Assembly (NCBI GenBank): GCA_927435855.1 | Contig: CAKMJZ010000064.1 | Coordinates: forward strand, 1 to 50,855 | Length of the DNA stretch: 50,855 bases | DNA from: an uncultured Erysipelotrichaceae bacterium | GTDB taxonomy: Bacteria; Bacillota_I; Bacilli_A; Erysipelotrichales; Erysipelotrichaceae | Direction of reading: 5' to 3' | In this document: positions 27,523 through 35,943 of the stretch, piece after piece | How positions within the stretch are numbered: position 1 is the first letter of the stretch | Layout: each line of letters opens with the position of its first letter | Notes under the pieces: model-generated | Seen by the model: the letters and a program-made list of their open reading frames with translations, nothing else | Database searches by the model: none | Told to the model about the DNA's origin: nothing | Translations under genes and position numbers: made by a program

Positions 27523-27551
27523 AAAGTCCACTAAACAGTGGACTTTTATTT
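27523..27551 (+). terminator. Terminator of the tRNA transcript
   Basis: AAAGTCCACT-aaac-AGTGGACTTT (27523-27546) followed by TATTTT. Confidence 0.9.
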
Positions 27552-27553
27552 TG

Positions 27554-27575
27554 CGTGACCACATCGTGACCACAT
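27554..27575. repeat. Tandem perfect 11-bp repeat behind the tRNAs
   Basis: CGTGACCACAT occurs twice without a gap (27554-27564 and 27565-27575), right after the tRNA terminator, at the border between core-like genes and the transporter region. Repeats of this type occur near phage or integrative-element attachment sites; no integrase is in the window. Confidence 0.75.
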
Positions 27576-27693
27576 TTTCTCGCAGTTATAATGATACTTT
27601 CAAATCCACCTTGTAAGAAAGCATGTAGATCCCATCTAGTATCGACCTAATACATTGTTCTGATAGTAATACTTAAATAAGTAAATATTTGAA

Positions 27694-28341
27694 TTATGAG
27701 TTACAATACCTGATATTTTCCAGAGCAATCACATCATCAAAGTATTCCAAGTAACTGGAATCATGCGTTACAACGACCACCGTTTTGCCTTGGTGCGCTA
27801 AGGATTTGAGCATGTTCATAACTTCCAACCCATTGTCATGATCCAAATTTCCGGTAGGTTCATCTGCCAGAATAATTGAACTGGGTTTTAGGAATAATCG
27901 GGCAATGGCGACCCGTTGCTGCTCTCCACCGGATAACGTGTAAATTAAGGTCTTTAAATCTACGTCAAGATCGACCTTAGCCAACGCTTCTTTCATTAAT
28001 GCTTTTTTATTGGGATGCTTAACAAAGCGTAAGGCAATCGCAAGGTTGTACTCAACAGACTCATGATCGATCAGAGCATAGTTTTGAAACAGATAGGACA
28101 GTTGATTGCGATAAAGAAGCAAACGTGTTGTTGAGTTTTTAAACGGCTGAACGACAGCCTCTATTTTCACTTCGCCAGAATCTGGTTTTTCCAGTCCCCC
28201 AATAATGTTTAACAATGTGGATTTACCACACCCGGAAGGTCCGGTTATCGCGGTTAATGTTCCTTGCTTTATTTCAAAACTGAGTTGATCCAGTACTTTC
28301 TTTGTGCCGAAACTCTTCGATACCTGATGAAACGTTATCAT
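27694..28341 (-). CDS. Bacteriocin-type (lactococcin-972 group) ABC transporter ATPase
   Basis: A 215-residue ABC ATPase: Walker [10 protein letters not shown] near residues 34-42, the [19 protein letters not shown] segment, signature [13 protein letters not shown] and Walker [14 protein letters not shown]. The segment YLFQNxALIxHxSVEYNL is characteristic of ATPases paired with DUF1430 permeases in lactococcin-972-type loci. It starts one base after the permease stop, so it is the second gene of a two-gene leftward operon. A paralogue lies at 32940-33611. Confidence 0.9.
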   Translation of the reverse strand: MITFHQVSKSFGTKKVLDQLSFEIKQGTLTAITGPSGCGKSTLLNIIGGLEKPDSGEVKIEAVVQPFKNSTTRLLLYRNQLSYLFQNYALIDHESVEYNLAIALRFVKHPNKKALMKEALAKVDLDVDLKTLIYTLSGGEQQRVAIARLFLKPSSIILADEPTGNLDHDNGLEVMNMLKSLAHQGKTVVVVTHDSSYLEYFDDVIALENIRYCNS

Positions 28342-28342
28342 A

Positions 28343-30424
28343 CTAAATCCCCCTCTTTACAATTCCGCTTAAGCGGCTTTCAATGAACCTTGACATTAAC
28401 AGAAACAATGATATTTCCAACAGGGCAATTAAGGCAGAGGCCAACAGGGTGATGGTCCAGTCCTGATTTACAAAGAAGCGATGAGCCAACACTATGATGA
28501 CTTGAGTAATGAGCATCTGAACTAATAATGGTTCTAACAGTGTTTGCCAAGATCGGATACCAAAGGTATACTTGATCGCACAAATTCGCTTTCTTGAGTC
28601 AAACAACATCAAATAGATTCCCGCAAGTACACTCAGAATCATTAAGCAGTAGATGATGATAAGCAGAATTGACTGTGCAAACTGTCCAATCATGCTTTCA
28701 ATCTGTTTATCCATTTCCACCGCTAAGTTTACCATCATCACACGGTTCTTTGAAACAAAGGGATCGACCTTCTCGACGATGGCCGAGTCAAGATTTGCAT
28801 CTTCTAATTCAAAGAATACATTGAATATAGGGAAGGTTGCGTCGTAGGGTACTAGAATGAAATTCTTATCTAAGTCATTCACTTCCGGTGGATCGTAAGT
28901 GTAGAAATAAGGAGTTATGGTAACGTTAGTATCCGTATAGATGACCGTTAAATCCTTACAGTCATTCAATGTTGCGATCAGATTTCGACAGTTATCAGTT
29001 GACTGGCTGAGATAATCAACGATCGTTTCTTTTAGGGATTGACTGACAATGATCGTTGATTCATTCACGGATGCGGGATCGATCAAATTCCCTTGCTCAT
29101 CCATGAGTTTTTGACTTTGGATATAGTTTCGATTGACGTATGCCCGATAAGATCCCAGTTCTTCCGACCCTTCCACCCATGAATAAGTCATTGCCAACGC
29201 ATGGGATGATTCATTCAATATCGGATAGATCTGCTCACTGGCGCGTAACAGCTGATCAAATGAATCACTTTGGGCAGTCAATGTATAAGAATCACTGAAC
29301 ATTTGACTGTAGGTTCGGTTTGTCTGAATCATTGAGCCAAGATAATCAACGAAGAAAATTGTGTTGGTGATGGGTTTTAAGACCAATAGCAGAATCAAGA
29401 CTTTGACCATCGTCATAATCCAAATGAAACCATCGTTTCTCCCATAGTTTTTCAGTACATCCGCAGGTCGGATAAGTGATAATACAATTCCGGATAGTGA
29501 CACAATTAAGAATATGAAGCTGATCACGATCAGAAATAAGGATAAAAAGTGAGGTAGAACATCGAAAACAAATGTGAAACTGAAGGTGTTTGTTATCATG
29601 TATACGATAAAATAAATCGGCAGAAACATTAGCAGTCCGATGGTAAGCATATCTTTGGTCTGTTCAAAGGCAATGCTCAGAGAAGAAAAACCATGAAGTC
29701 GCTTAACAGCGGTATCCTTTCGCTTAGAATAGGAAACATACACCGTAATGATGATTAACAAAAAGGACACGATGACGACCATCCAGTTTTGTAACAGTGT
29801 ATTTACCATGATCTGAAAAGATATTTGTGAATTATTTTCCGGAAACTCTGGTTGATTATAAGGAAGTAAGTAAGTCTGTGTCAACATTTGAAAGTCATTG
29901 CGAAACTTCTCAATCATCTGAGGATAACCTCCGACCCTAACCACACCCGAAAAACTCTCACCGTCATACAAATCGATCGGTGCCAAATAGAACTTCCAGC
30001 CGATATCCATGATTTCAATATGTAGAGGATTTGAGGTACTGTTAGAGATGGGTTGTTGAATCTGATTGAACTCAATTAAACTAAGTTTGCGACTAAGCGG
30101 AAGTATATCCAGATATTTGGGATCACTTAAAATCAGAAAAACGACCGACGAATCAGAAGCATCTTCACCCGCAATTAACGAATCCGTGGAACTGTAAAAA
30201 ACATTGACATCATACTGTTCTGCCAATTGTTTCAATATCTCGATACCGCGTTCGGTATCATTGAGACCATTAATCAGAAACTCACCGACACTCGCAGATT
30301 GCGAACGTAGGGCATTGTGGTATGAAGCGGCCTGTTGCCGTAAGAGCATCTGCTTTGCGGGTGTTACTAAAAATGTCAATAGCAGACCAAATAGCAGTGC
30401 AAGTATTAGTTGTCTGAATTTCAT
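28343..30424 (-). CDS. Bacteriocin-associated membrane permease (DUF1430-like)
   Basis: A 693-residue protein with an N-terminal membrane helix, an extracellular domain of about 180 residues, a cluster of helices from about 210 to 370, a second outer domain and C-terminal helices (LLIIIYCLMILSVLAGIYLMLF, LITQVIIVLAHRFFV). The loop KRLHGFSSLSIAFEQTKD corresponds to the LHGYS motif of DUF1430 bacteriocin-associated integral membrane proteins, a MacB/FtsX-like architecture. With the ATPase it probably gives immunity to, or exports, a peptide. ATG 30424 follows GGGGGAAGAA. Confidence 0.85.
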   Translation of the reverse strand: MKFRQLILALLFGLLLTFLVTPAKQMLLRQQAASYHNALRSQSASVGEFLINGLNDTERGIEILKQLAEQYDVNVFYSSTDSLIAGEDASDSSVVFLILSDPKYLDILPLSRKLSLIEFNQIQQPISNSTSNPLHIEIMDIGWKFYLAPIDLYDGESFSGVVRVGGYPQMIEKFRNDFQMLTQTYLLPYNQPEFPENNSQISFQIMVNTLLQNWMVVIVSFLLIIITVYVSYSKRKDTAVKRLHGFSSLSIAFEQTKDMLTIGLLMFLPIYFIVYMITNTFSFTFVFDVLPHFLSLFLIVISFIFLIVSLSGIVLSLIRPADVLKNYGRNDGFIWIMTMVKVLILLLVLKPITNTIFFVDYLGSMIQTNRTYSQMFSDSYTLTAQSDSFDQLLRASEQIYPILNESSHALAMTYSWVEGSEELGSYRAYVNRNYIQSQKLMDEQGNLIDPASVNESTIIVSQSLKETIVDYLSQSTDNCRNLIATLNDCKDLTVIYTDTNVTITPYFYTYDPPEVNDLDKNFILVPYDATFPIFNVFFELEDANLDSAIVEKVDPFVSKNRVMMVNLAVEMDKQIESMIGQFAQSILLIIIYCLMILSVLAGIYLMLFDSRKRICAIKYTFGIRSWQTLLEPLLVQMLITQVIIVLAHRFFVNQDWTITLLASALIALLEISLFLLMSRFIESRLSGIVKRGI

Positions 30425-30607
30425 TTCTTCCCCCATGTAATTTGAGTTATTTACTATTATTATACTCTTTTAAGACTCGTACACTATGAGAAAATTCTGT
30501 AATTCAAGCAAAAATTCGATTGTGATCACATCTGAGACTACATTTCTTGAAAGAGATAGCAATGAATCATGTAAAGAGTGGGTTTAAAACGCTTATCTCT
30601 GTTTTTC

Positions 30608-30760
30608 TCATTTCAACGTTCTGATTACATGATACGCTACATAGTCATGCGGATCTTCCAGATTAACAACGGTGCATGTATCGTGTATATCCAAGTCGGT
30701 GTCACCATTCCTCAAAGAATTCAAAATAAGGATTCGAGATCTGAATAACTGAGCGATTTC
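30608..30760 (-). pseudogene. Possible gene remnant without start codon
   Basis: A 50-codon open frame ends at TGA 30608-30610 and is closed upstream by TAA 30763-30761. It has no ATG; TTG is the only possible start. The translation includes NGDTDLDIHDTCTVVNLEDP and HDYVAYHVIRTLK, which reads like a real protein C-terminus in a region that is otherwise noise. I do not recognise the family; chance is quite possible. Confidence 0.2.
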
Positions 30761-30771
30761 TTACATTCACA

Positions 30772-30799
30772 TTGAAATGCATGGTCATTATGATATAGT
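30772..30799 (+). promoter_or_regulatory. Promoter of the rightward transporter operon
   Basis: TTGAAA (30772-30777), 16-bp spacer, extended -10 TGA-TATAGT (30791-30799). Confidence 0.75.
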
Positions 30800-30800
30800 T

Positions 30801-30822
30801 AAATTACCTAGGGGGGTAATTT
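30801..30822 (+). promoter_or_regulatory. G-rich palindrome at transcript start covering the ribosome binding site
   Basis: AAATTACC (30801-30808), loop TAGGGG, GGTAATTT (30815-30822), a perfect 8-bp inverted repeat ending one base before the ATG at 30824. It contains the only Shine-Dalgarno-like run (GGGGGG). It could be an RNA hairpin hiding that site, or a DNA operator; the pattern TTACC-N6-GGTAA with a G-run resembles CsoR/CstR-family operators. Confidence 0.6.
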
Positions 30823-30823
30823 T

Positions 30824-30901
30824 ATGGAAGATATAATGCTTCTTTCATGGTTCCGTTCTATTTTCCAATCAGTATATTTTCTGGTATTTGAATTGAGTTA
30901 A
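30824..30901 (+). CDS. 25-residue hydrophobic micro-ORF coupled to the permease gene
   Basis: ATG at 30824, TAA at 30899-30901, only two bases before the permease ATG at 30904. The peptide begins MEDIMLLSWFRSIF and ends YFLVFELS: hydrophobic and aromatic-rich, with one Arg and three acidic residues, possibly one membrane-associated helix. A strong GGGGGG site and an extended promoter are directly upstream, whereas the permease has no good site of its own, so translation of the micro-ORF probably feeds permease translation. It could be a leader peptide, a small transporter subunit, or a pheromone/bacteriocin-like peptide; no double-Gly leader is present. Confidence 0.5.
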   Translation: MEDIMLLSWFRSIFQSVYFLVFELS

Positions 30902-30903
30902 TC

Positions 30904-32943
30904 ATGGTAAAACGACTGACCATCATCATTATTCTGTTAATAGGCTATCTCAGTTTCGATAGCATTTTTATGTTGTACAGTCAGCGGCTGTATCAACAGG
31001 TTTATCATATTCAGGATGCACCTTGCTTTAAAGATCAGGGATTCTATGCGATTAATGTGCCGGTCGATGAATCACAAAAACTCACGGATGTAATCGAGGG
31101 TTTGTATCAGTTATCCGAACAACGCAAATCATCCGTCATCATTGTTGTGACAATTCCCAATGAAGTTTCGCGAAGTTATATGGTCACCGAATGTCCGATC
31201 GTGTCATATTTGCCGGTGTTAGAGTCTGTGGATATTGATTTTTCATCAAGGAGTGAGCGCAAATATATTTCAAGTGATGATCAGGATTCCTTGCGAAGTG
31301 CAACATTTACTTATCTTGGGGATAATAAAGATGTTGAGAGTATAACGGATGTGGTTGCGCCGTTGCATTTGGTTATGGAGGATGTTTATCTTGATTCATC
31401 GGTACTGTTTGTACGTTTGATTAGCAGTCAGCCCGAAGGAGATGTTGCATATTTAGCTTCAAAAGGAGTTATGACGGTCGGTGGTATCAGTGACGGTTCG
31501 GGACAATATGAAGATGTCGGACTTATTAACTCATCGACGCAGCTGCTAGACTATATGTTGATTTTGTTATTACTAAGTTATTCCGTATGGTTGGATCAAA
31601 ACAAAAAGGAAATCAATATCTTGCGTTTGCACGGATATTCGACCATTCGGGCTGTACGCAAAGTGTTTCTTCCTATCATGATTGGACATTTACTCACCTT
31701 GATCATGACGTTTGTGATCTTATATATGGTTAAAGTATCGAGTGTCCATCCCATTGCGCTTCGCTTTGCCGGTTATCTGGCAGTCAACCTTATGGTATTT
31801 ATGGTTGGACTGTTGGTCATTGGTGGTATATTTGTAATTATCATTCGTCGGCTTTCTTTGGTTCAGTCCATTAAGAATATGAAAATTGCCACAGCCATGA
31901 TTCAGATCAATCAGTTGGCAAAAGCGTTGATGATGATTGCATTGATGGTTCCTTTGTTACGTGGTGTAGAGATTCTGATGGCCGATGTCCAAAGTGTTCG
32001 TTCTTTGCGTCTGGCCAATGAGTTTTATGAAGATGCTTATTGGTATTCGGGAAGTTTGGGGGATGTGGAGTTCAATCCTCAGTCCTCGGACATTAAAAAG
32101 GCGTTGGTAAGTGACTTCGAACGAAAGGGATATCTGTATCTTCAATCAAAATTTATCGCTCCGGGAATGGCGATCACGGAGGTGGATGCGAATCGAGAGA
32201 TTCTTACGCGGCTGACTTTTATGGATACCAATGGTCAACCCATTGATTTTTCAGATAAAAAGAACATTGTCCTAATCCCATCAACGATGGATATCCATCA
32301 GATCAATGTCATGCCAGGATCCACAAAAGTTCAATATTTTAATCCGATTGAAATCATTGACCCTCAAACGCTGTATATTAACGCAGGTCAAAGCATAAAG
32401 GACCCCATCATCACCATTGTGGAGTCCAATCGTATCGATAACATTCTTAATTATTATGTTCCATACAAAACACCTTTAGAAATGGAAAGCTATTTAGAAT
32501 CCATTGCTCAACAGGCGGGATATGACATTGATATCAGCGGTCTTTGGTCCAACTCGATTCAAGCGATGTTTCAAGAGAATCAGCGCTACCTCATGGATGG
32601 AATACTCAATACAATATTGCGCTTGCTTGTTCTGGGTGCGGTAATGATTATGTTTATCTTGCATCACATCGTCTACTATCTGAGTGAAGGACGTAAGGAA
32701 GATGTAGTGAAAACTCTGTTAGGATATACCTTGTGGGAAAAGCACAAAAACTTCTTAATTCAATCGGTGTGGATGATCTGGATTCCGGCTATCATTATTA
32801 TATTGGTATACAAACTGTCATGGACCGCGACTTTTTTATTAACCTTAGCATTTTTAGGATTTGAGCTGCTTGTTAGTGGAATGATCATTATGCGATTACA
32901 GCGACGTGCTGTAATTGCGGATATAAAAGGAGAACGACTATGA
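30904..32943 (+). CDS. Bacteriocin-associated membrane permease (DUF1430-like), second copy
   Basis: A 679-residue paralogue of the 28343-30424 protein with the same layout: N-terminal helix (LTIIIILLIGYLSFDSIFML), outer domain, membrane cluster about 215-350 containing EINILRLHGYSTIRAVRKVF (the DUF1430 LHGYS motif), another outer domain of about 200 residues, and three C-terminal helices. Length fits bacteriocin-associated putative immunity/export permeases. It overlaps the ATPase gene by 4 bases (ATGA). The two permeases look far diverged, so any duplication is old or they were acquired separately. Confidence 0.85.
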   Translation: MVKRLTIIIILLIGYLSFDSIFMLYSQRLYQQVYHIQDAPCFKDQGFYAINVPVDESQKLTDVIEGLYQLSEQRKSSVIIVVTIPNEVSRSYMVTECPIVSYLPVLESVDIDFSSRSERKYISSDDQDSLRSATFTYLGDNKDVESITDVVAPLHLVMEDVYLDSSVLFVRLISSQPEGDVAYLASKGVMTVGGISDGSGQYEDVGLINSSTQLLDYMLILLLLSYSVWLDQNKKEINILRLHGYSTIRAVRKVFLPIMIGHLLTLIMTFVILYMVKVSSVHPIALRFAGYLAVNLMVFMVGLLVIGGIFVIIIRRLSLVQSIKNMKIATAMIQINQLAKALMMIALMVPLLRGVEILMADVQSVRSLRLANEFYEDAYWYSGSLGDVEFNPQSSDIKKALVSDFERKGYLYLQSKFIAPGMAITEVDANREILTRLTFMDTNGQPIDFSDKKNIVLIPSTMDIHQINVMPGSTKVQYFNPIEIIDPQTLYINAGQSIKDPIITIVESNRIDNILNYYVPYKTPLEMESYLESIAQQAGYDIDISGLWSNSIQAMFQENQRYLMDGILNTILRLLVLGAVMIMFILHHIVYYLSEGRKEDVVKTLLGYTLWEKHKNFLIQSVWMIWIPAIIIILVYKLSWTATFLLTLAFLGFELLVSGMIIMRLQRRAVIADIKGERL

Positions 32944-33611
32944 GTGATGCGATTATTCGTTTGAAAAACATCGATAAAGCATTTGGAAGTCTGAAAATTT
33001 TAAGAAATCTGTCGTTAGATATCCATAGAAATCAGATGACGGTCATTTATGGTCCTTCGGGATGCGGGAAAAGCACATTGTTAAATCTGATCGGTCTTTT
33101 AGATACGGCCGATAAAGGGGATTTGTACATGTTTGACAAACAAGTGCCCAAACCATTTTCAAAACAGGCTCAAAAGCTGTTATCTGAATCGATTGGTTAC
33201 CTATTTCAAAACTTTGCGCTAATCGAACATAAATCCGTGGAATACAATCTGGCACTGGCGATACCTAAAAGCAAAGCAGAATTCCGAGCCTCAACCATAT
33301 CAAAAGCATTGGAAGATGTCGGTCTGAAAGGTTTTGAGAATAAGAAAGTCTTTCAGTGTTCCGGAGGGGAACAACAGCGCATTGCGATAGCACGACTGCT
33401 CATCAAACCGTGTGAGTTGGTGTTATGTGATGAACCAACCGGCAGTTTGGATGATGACAATAAACAGGCCGTCATGGAGTTGCTTGAGAAGTTAAAGCAA
33501 AAAGGAAAGACATTGATCATCGTTTCCCATGATAAAGATATGATTGCCAGGGCCGATCGTTCCATCAATCTGCTTGAGATTAATCAAATGACAACAACAA
33601 AGAAAAATTGA
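32940..33611 (+). CDS. Bacteriocin-type (lactococcin-972 group) ABC transporter ATPase, second copy
   Basis: A 223-residue ATPase: Walker [28 protein letters not shown], signature CSGGEQQRIAIAR, Walker B LVLCDEPTGSLD, H-loop IIVSHDKDM. It shares its whole domain order with the 27694-28341 ATPase. The start codon lies inside the permease stop (ATGA overlap). With the permease it forms a complete exporter or immunity pump. Confidence 0.9.
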   Translation: MSDAIIRLKNIDKAFGSLKILRNLSLDIHRNQMTVIYGPSGCGKSTLLNLIGLLDTADKGDLYMFDKQVPKPFSKQAQKLLSESIGYLFQNFALIEHKSVEYNLALAIPKSKAEFRASTISKALEDVGLKGFENKKVFQCSGGEQQRIAIARLLIKPCELVLCDEPTGSLDDDNKQAVMELLEKLKQKGKTLIIVSHDKDMIARADRSINLLEINQMTTTKKN

Positions 33612-33788
33612 TATCTATGTTTGGGTGGTTATGAAATGACTCTAGAATTGTTTTTGTTTAATCATTTTATTATCAGTTTAAATACTTATCTTGGACTGTT
33701 GTTTAAAATGCGATTTTTATATAATCACATTAACTTTAATCAATTTTAGTAAAACATCATGTAATCTATTGTGGGGGTAAAAACAGAA

Positions 33789-34907
33789 ATGAAATCAAAA
33801 TATTTGATATTGGTATTTATCTTATTAATAAGTGGTTGTCAGTTAATGGCTACTCCTTTTGAGTACGATGCACCATTAAAACTTGTGCTTGCTGAAGGTA
33901 GCAATTCTTACTTTATTGATAAGAATAATGTGCTGAATGGTTGGGGACAAGAGTTTGGAAATGTTCCCAGTGCTTTGTTAGAAGATGTTGTAAATTTCAA
34001 AGCAAACGTTGGACAATACTTAGCTCTCAAGTCAGATGGTTCCCTTTGGGAGTGGGGACAAAACAGAGATTTTTCTTCACATTTTGATATAGAGAATCAT
34101 GTCCCTAAAAAAGAACTAGAGAACGTTAAACAAATATGGACAAACGGGCAATATTTAACATATGTTCAGTTGAACGATGATAGCTTGTGGTACATAGGTT
34201 GGGATGAATGTAAGATTATTGATGAGACCATTGATGATCCACTTGTTTCCGGTAGAGTGCTCACAAAAGTATTGGATGATGTTGCTATTTTGGCTGTTTC
34301 ATGGGGAAGTCCAAATGCGATAGCAATGAAAAAAGACGGTAGCTTTTGGGTATGGGGCAGCAAGGATAATCCTGGAACGAAAGAGGATGTCATTCAATAC
34401 CTGCTGAAAGATGTAGATAAGACCTGTATCACAACACCTTCTGAAGTTGAGATTGACTATCAAATAAGAGATATGGTGTATAACTCAGGGACAGTCTATT
34501 TTATCGATAACCAAGATGTGCTATGGGCATGGGGTCACAATGAATATCATAGAATTAATGACACAGCGCAAACATACATTAAAGACCCCGTTATGATCAT
34601 GGAAGATGTTATTGAAGTTCAATCCACGAGTTGGTGCACGTTTGCACTTTCGAAAGATCGAACTCTATGGGGTTGGGGTAGTATGTTGGGGTGTTTAGGA
34701 TTGGGCCATGATGAACCTGTGACCGAACCAACAAAGCTCATGGATGAAGTGAAGATGTTTTCCGCATTCATCGGGCATACGCTTGTTGTGTTAGATGATG
34801 ACACCCTTTGGGGTTGGGGTACCAACAAATATTCCGAAGTCGGTGTATCCTATGGGCGAGTTCATAAAGTTCCGGTCATGGCAGGAAAACCTATAAGCAA
34901 AAAGTGA
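33789..34907 (+). CDS. RCC1-repeat lipoprotein
   Basis: A 372-residue protein with a lipoprotein signal (MKSKYLILVFILLISGC) and about six RCC1-like repeats marked by SDGSLWEWG, DDSLWYIGW, KDGSFWVWG, NQDVLWAWG, KDRTLWGWG and DDDTLWGWG, with adjacent ALKS/ALSK strands. These probably form a beta-propeller outside the cell, suited to binding a protein or peptide. The ATG at 33789 is preferred over GTG 33771 because GGGGGT upstream then acts as ribosome binding site and the signal peptide starts normally. It lies 178 bp behind the second transporter operon and could serve in the same system; that is only proximity. Confidence 0.82.
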   Translation: MKSKYLILVFILLISGCQLMATPFEYDAPLKLVLAEGSNSYFIDKNNVLNGWGQEFGNVPSALLEDVVNFKANVGQYLALKSDGSLWEWGQNRDFSSHFDIENHVPKKELENVKQIWTNGQYLTYVQLNDDSLWYIGWDECKIIDETIDDPLVSGRVLTKVLDDVAILAVSWGSPNAIAMKKDGSFWVWGSKDNPGTKEDVIQYLLKDVDKTCITTPSEVEIDYQIRDMVYNSGTVYFIDNQDVLWAWGHNEYHRINDTAQTYIKDPVMIMEDVIEVQSTSWCTFALSKDRTLWGWGSMLGCLGLGHDEPVTEPTKLMDEVKMFSAFIGHTLVVLDDDTLWGWGTNKYSEVGVSYGRVHKVPVMAGKPISKK

Positions 34908-34961
34908 ACTCAATATGTGGTTTCAACCATGTTATAAATACCTAGTTTAAAAAAAGGAGAT

Positions 34962-35168
34962 TTGAGTTCCCTCCTAGTCTGTCCTTATTATTCATCACCA
35001 TCACCCCTTATTTACAGCGTAATATTTAATATTGGCTTACTGTTGTTAGTTTATTCAATCTTAGACTTGATTATCTTCCAAAACATCAGATACCCTATTC
35101 TAGAGGGTCTAGAGGTGTCTTTTACAGCTTTAGCAATTATTGTTACGGGGTATCAGAAAAGAAAATAA
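34962..35168 (+). CDS. Doubtful small membrane protein (TTG start)
   Basis: A 68-codon frame starting at TTG just behind AAAGGAGA (spacing only about 2-3). It would encode a hydrophobic helix (LIYSVIFNIGLLLLVYSILDLIIF) and a second one (VSFTALAIIVTGY) ending QKRK. The membrane pattern and downstream hairpin favour a real or truncated gene; the poor start argues against it. No family recognised. Confidence 0.35.
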   Translation: MSSLLVCPYYSSPSPLIYSVIFNIGLLLLVYSILDLIIFQNIRYPILEGLEVSFTALAIIVTGYQKRK

Positions 35169-35201
35169 TCAAGTAGATCATGTTAATGTGAATCATAAAA
35201 T

Positions 35202-35235
35202 AAATGCCAATACTCTTTAGGGTACTGGCATTTTC
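35202..35235. terminator. Bidirectional terminator
   Basis: AAATGCCAATAC (35202-35213) pairs with GTACTGGCATTT (35222-35233) with one A-C mismatch; A- and T-rich flanks, between convergent genes. Confidence 0.8.
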
Positions 35236-35244
35236 TTTATAACT

Positions 35245-35943
35245 TTAATATTTGACAGATGAACTGAATCTTTTATGTCCTATCTCATAAACAACACTCA
35301 CTACCCATAGTAAACTCAATAAAATCAAACCAATCTGCAGTCCTTGAGAAAATGTAGTAATCCAAAGCAAGATTAGTACGAACACACTAATGATTTGTGT
35401 GATGAACACGACTTTATGACTTAATAGAAATTCAAAGAACATCTGACCTTTAGCATATACATTTAAATAATGAATCACTTTAAGAAACGAACTCAACACA
35501 ATCACATACAACCCAAGAATAAGAAATAGTGTTTGAATATTGTTTGGACTAGATATCATTAATTGAAATCCACTTCTTGTAACTGTAACCCCTGGTAAAA
35601 CATCAATATCAAACATATGAAGATTAAATGATATAAATGGTAGAAAAAAAGATATGACAATCAACGAATGAATAAGTACTTGGTAAACGTTGTTTGGGTT
35701 TTTGCGACTCAAACTTTCCTCAACCACTGGATTAACCTCTTGATCTTCGAGCAACTCATCAACACTGATTTGCAAAAGCGAAGACAGTTTCCTAATGAGT
35801 GTTATGTCAGGATACCCTTCTCCTGTTTCCCACTTTGACACCGCTTTGTTAGTGACTTGCAATTTTTCTGCAAGCACAGCTTGAGTCATGCCTAACTCCT
35901 TGCGGCGCGAAGCAATTTTATCTCCTACTTTTTTTTGATTCAT
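35245..35943 (-). CDS. XRE-family regulator with C-terminal membrane domain
   Basis: A 232-residue protein: HTH_3 domain at residues 5-62 (KIASRRKELGMTQAVLAEKLQVTNKAVSKWETGEGYPD), a linker, then four or five hydrophobic segments (YQVLIHSLIVISFFLPFI, IQTLFLILGLYVIVLSSFL, VVFITQIISVFVLILLWI, LILLSLLWVVSVVYEIG). Such membrane-tethered XRE proteins often control adjacent transport or stress genes. GAGAGGGGTAGTAT precedes the ATG. Its targets are unknown; the nearby transporter operons are candidates by position only. Confidence 0.9.
   Translation of the reverse strand: MNQKKVGDKIASRRKELGMTQAVLAEKLQVTNKAVSKWETGEGYPDITLIRKLSSLLQISVDELLEDQEVNPVVEESLSRKNPNNVYQVLIHSLIVISFFLPFISFNLHMFDIDVLPGVTVTRSGFQLMISSPNNIQTLFLILGLYVIVLSSFLKVIHYLNVYAKGQMFFEFLLSHKVVFITQIISVFVLILLWITTFSQGLQIGLILLSLLWVVSVVYEIGHKRFSSSVKY

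Larger units (their letters stand above)
30425..30823. other. Divergent control region between the two transporter operons
   Basis: About 400 bp without a convincing gene. It contains the leftward -10 TATAAT (30464-30459) and the rightward promoter (listed separately). A 20-codon ORF with a signal-peptide-like N-terminus (MNHVKSGFKTLISVFLISTF, 30562-30624, plus strand) has a weak GAGA upstream. On the minus strand a 50-codon open frame (30608-30760) has protein-like composition but no ATG. No lactococcin-972-type gene could be found. Confidence 0.6.

Noticed and set aside
30425-30903. Lactococcin-972-type bacteriocin gene between the transporter operons
   Set aside because: Reading the frames I checked on both strands gave no secreted protein of 80-100 residues and no typical WxYG/YSxYxH pattern.
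33636-33749. 37-codon hydrophobic ORF between the second transporter operon and the RCC1 lipoprotein
   Set aside because: Only a weak GGTGG upstream, rich in Phe/Leu/Asn as expected from A+T-rich DNA; not separable from chance.
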